Assembly (NCBI GenBank): GCA_949840605.1
Contig: CATKXN010000001.1
Location: 25,235-89,234, forward strand
Origin: an uncultured Alistipes sp.
Lineage (GTDB): Bacteria; Bacteroidota; Bacteroidia; Bacteroidales; Rikenellaceae
DNA: 64,000 bases
Direction: 5' to 3'
This document shows positions 63,295-64,000 of the stretch, in pieces. Both the position numbers and the translations under genes were made by a program. The stretch's first letter is position 1. Every line of letters begins with the position of its first letter. The notes beneath the pieces are model-generated. The model ran no database searches. It worked only from the letters and a program-made list of their open reading frames with translations, and had not been told where the DNA came from.

Positions 63295-63325
63295 TTTGCA
63301 AGTTCAAAAAAAGTCGCTACCTTTG
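63295..63325 (+). promoter_or_regulatory. rRNA operon promoter P1
   Basis: TTTG (63295-63298), 19 nt, TACCTTTG (63318-63325): exact consensus, about 300 nt before 16S. Confidence 0.85.
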
Positions 63326-63439
63326 CATCCGCGTTTGAGAAATAACGGTTCTTACAAAGGTTGAAAGTTTACAATAAAGGAGCTGAAAACCGCGTAGAAT
63401 CAGGAAATTTCAAAAGATGCAAAAGTTCTTGAAAAAAGA

Positions 63440-63471
63440 TTTGCAGGATTAAAAAAGATGACTTATCTTTG
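63440..63471 (+). promoter_or_regulatory. rRNA operon promoter P2
   Basis: TTTG (63440-63443), 20 nt, TATCTTTG (63464-63471), about 150 nt before 16S. The leader between P2 and 16S holds no gene. Confidence 0.8.
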
Positions 63472-63621
63472 CAGTCCTTTCGCACTACAAAATGCGAGAC
63501 TTTTTCAAACGGTTCTTTGAATTACTGATATTATTTTGAGAGAAAAATTGTAGTATTTATCTGTCAATTTCCTTTTAAGGATAAACGAATAGTCAGGACT
63601 CTAACAATACATTATTTTTAT

Positions 63622-64000
<379 letters not shown>

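Overview
The window reads as a chromosomal segment of a GC-rich gut Bacteroidales close to Alistipes. The evidence is the 5' part of a 16S rRNA gene at the right edge, whose variable region looks Alistipes-like, repeated SusC/SusD pairs, ECF sigma/FecR pairs, many lipoprotein signal peptides, and promoters of the Bacteroidetes type (TTG or TTTG, about 19-20 nt, TAnnTTTG). The genus call comes from recognition of the rRNA and was not computed.

Layout. 1-12.4 kb: a glycan locus on the + strand with a partial SusC, SusD, an FN3/beta-helix lipoprotein, a PL1-type pectate lyase, a NagB-like deaminase, a second beta-helix protein, an MFS sugar-acid transporter with an enlarged first loop, and a NagA-like deacetylase with an export signal. 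12.5-14.8 kb: a scar of mobile DNA (RhuM stub, AlkZ-related gene, integrase lacking its catalytic half) on the 3' side of tRNA-Leu(TAG). 14.9-19.2 kb: a flavoprotein, two GT2 glycosyltransferases and a Stealth phosphotransferase. 19.4-20.1 kb: two tandem small-RNA candidates that share a 63-nt promoter-plus-leader block. 20.1-25.9 kb: a DUF3298 lipoprotein, tRNA-Glu, hpf-xerC, a flavin reductase, a lipoprotein and a metallophosphoesterase.

26-59.7 kb holds three sigma/FecR-controlled Sus-like modules. The first (- strand, 26-32.7 kb) is broken: its SusC stops after about 460 residues and runs directly into the last ~75 codons of a calcineurin-like phosphoesterase in another frame, so SusD and most of two genes are missing. 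The second (+ strand, 33.3-46.2 kb) is intact and carries SusC, SusD, DUF4843, PKD-like, two TlpA-type thioredoxin lipoproteins and an IPT/TIG-like lipoprotein, with no recognisable glycan-degrading enzyme. The third (+ strand, 49.5-59.7 kb) carries SusC, SusD, a DUF1735 lipoprotein and a GH3 glycosidase with a PA14 insert. It is divergent from a PKD/PQQ-propeller lipoprotein and an EEP-family phosphatase/nuclease.

The right end has a second integrase remnant (C-terminal, one-base frameshift) on the 3' side of tRNA-Leu(CAG), then lspA, a subtilisin-like lipoprotein, and a ribosomal RNA operon with two tandem promoters. The repeating logic is outer-membrane import: a sigma/anti-sigma pair senses the loaded SusC, SusC/D import the ligand, and surface lipoproteins bind or process it. 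LspA, encoded here, matures such lipoproteins.
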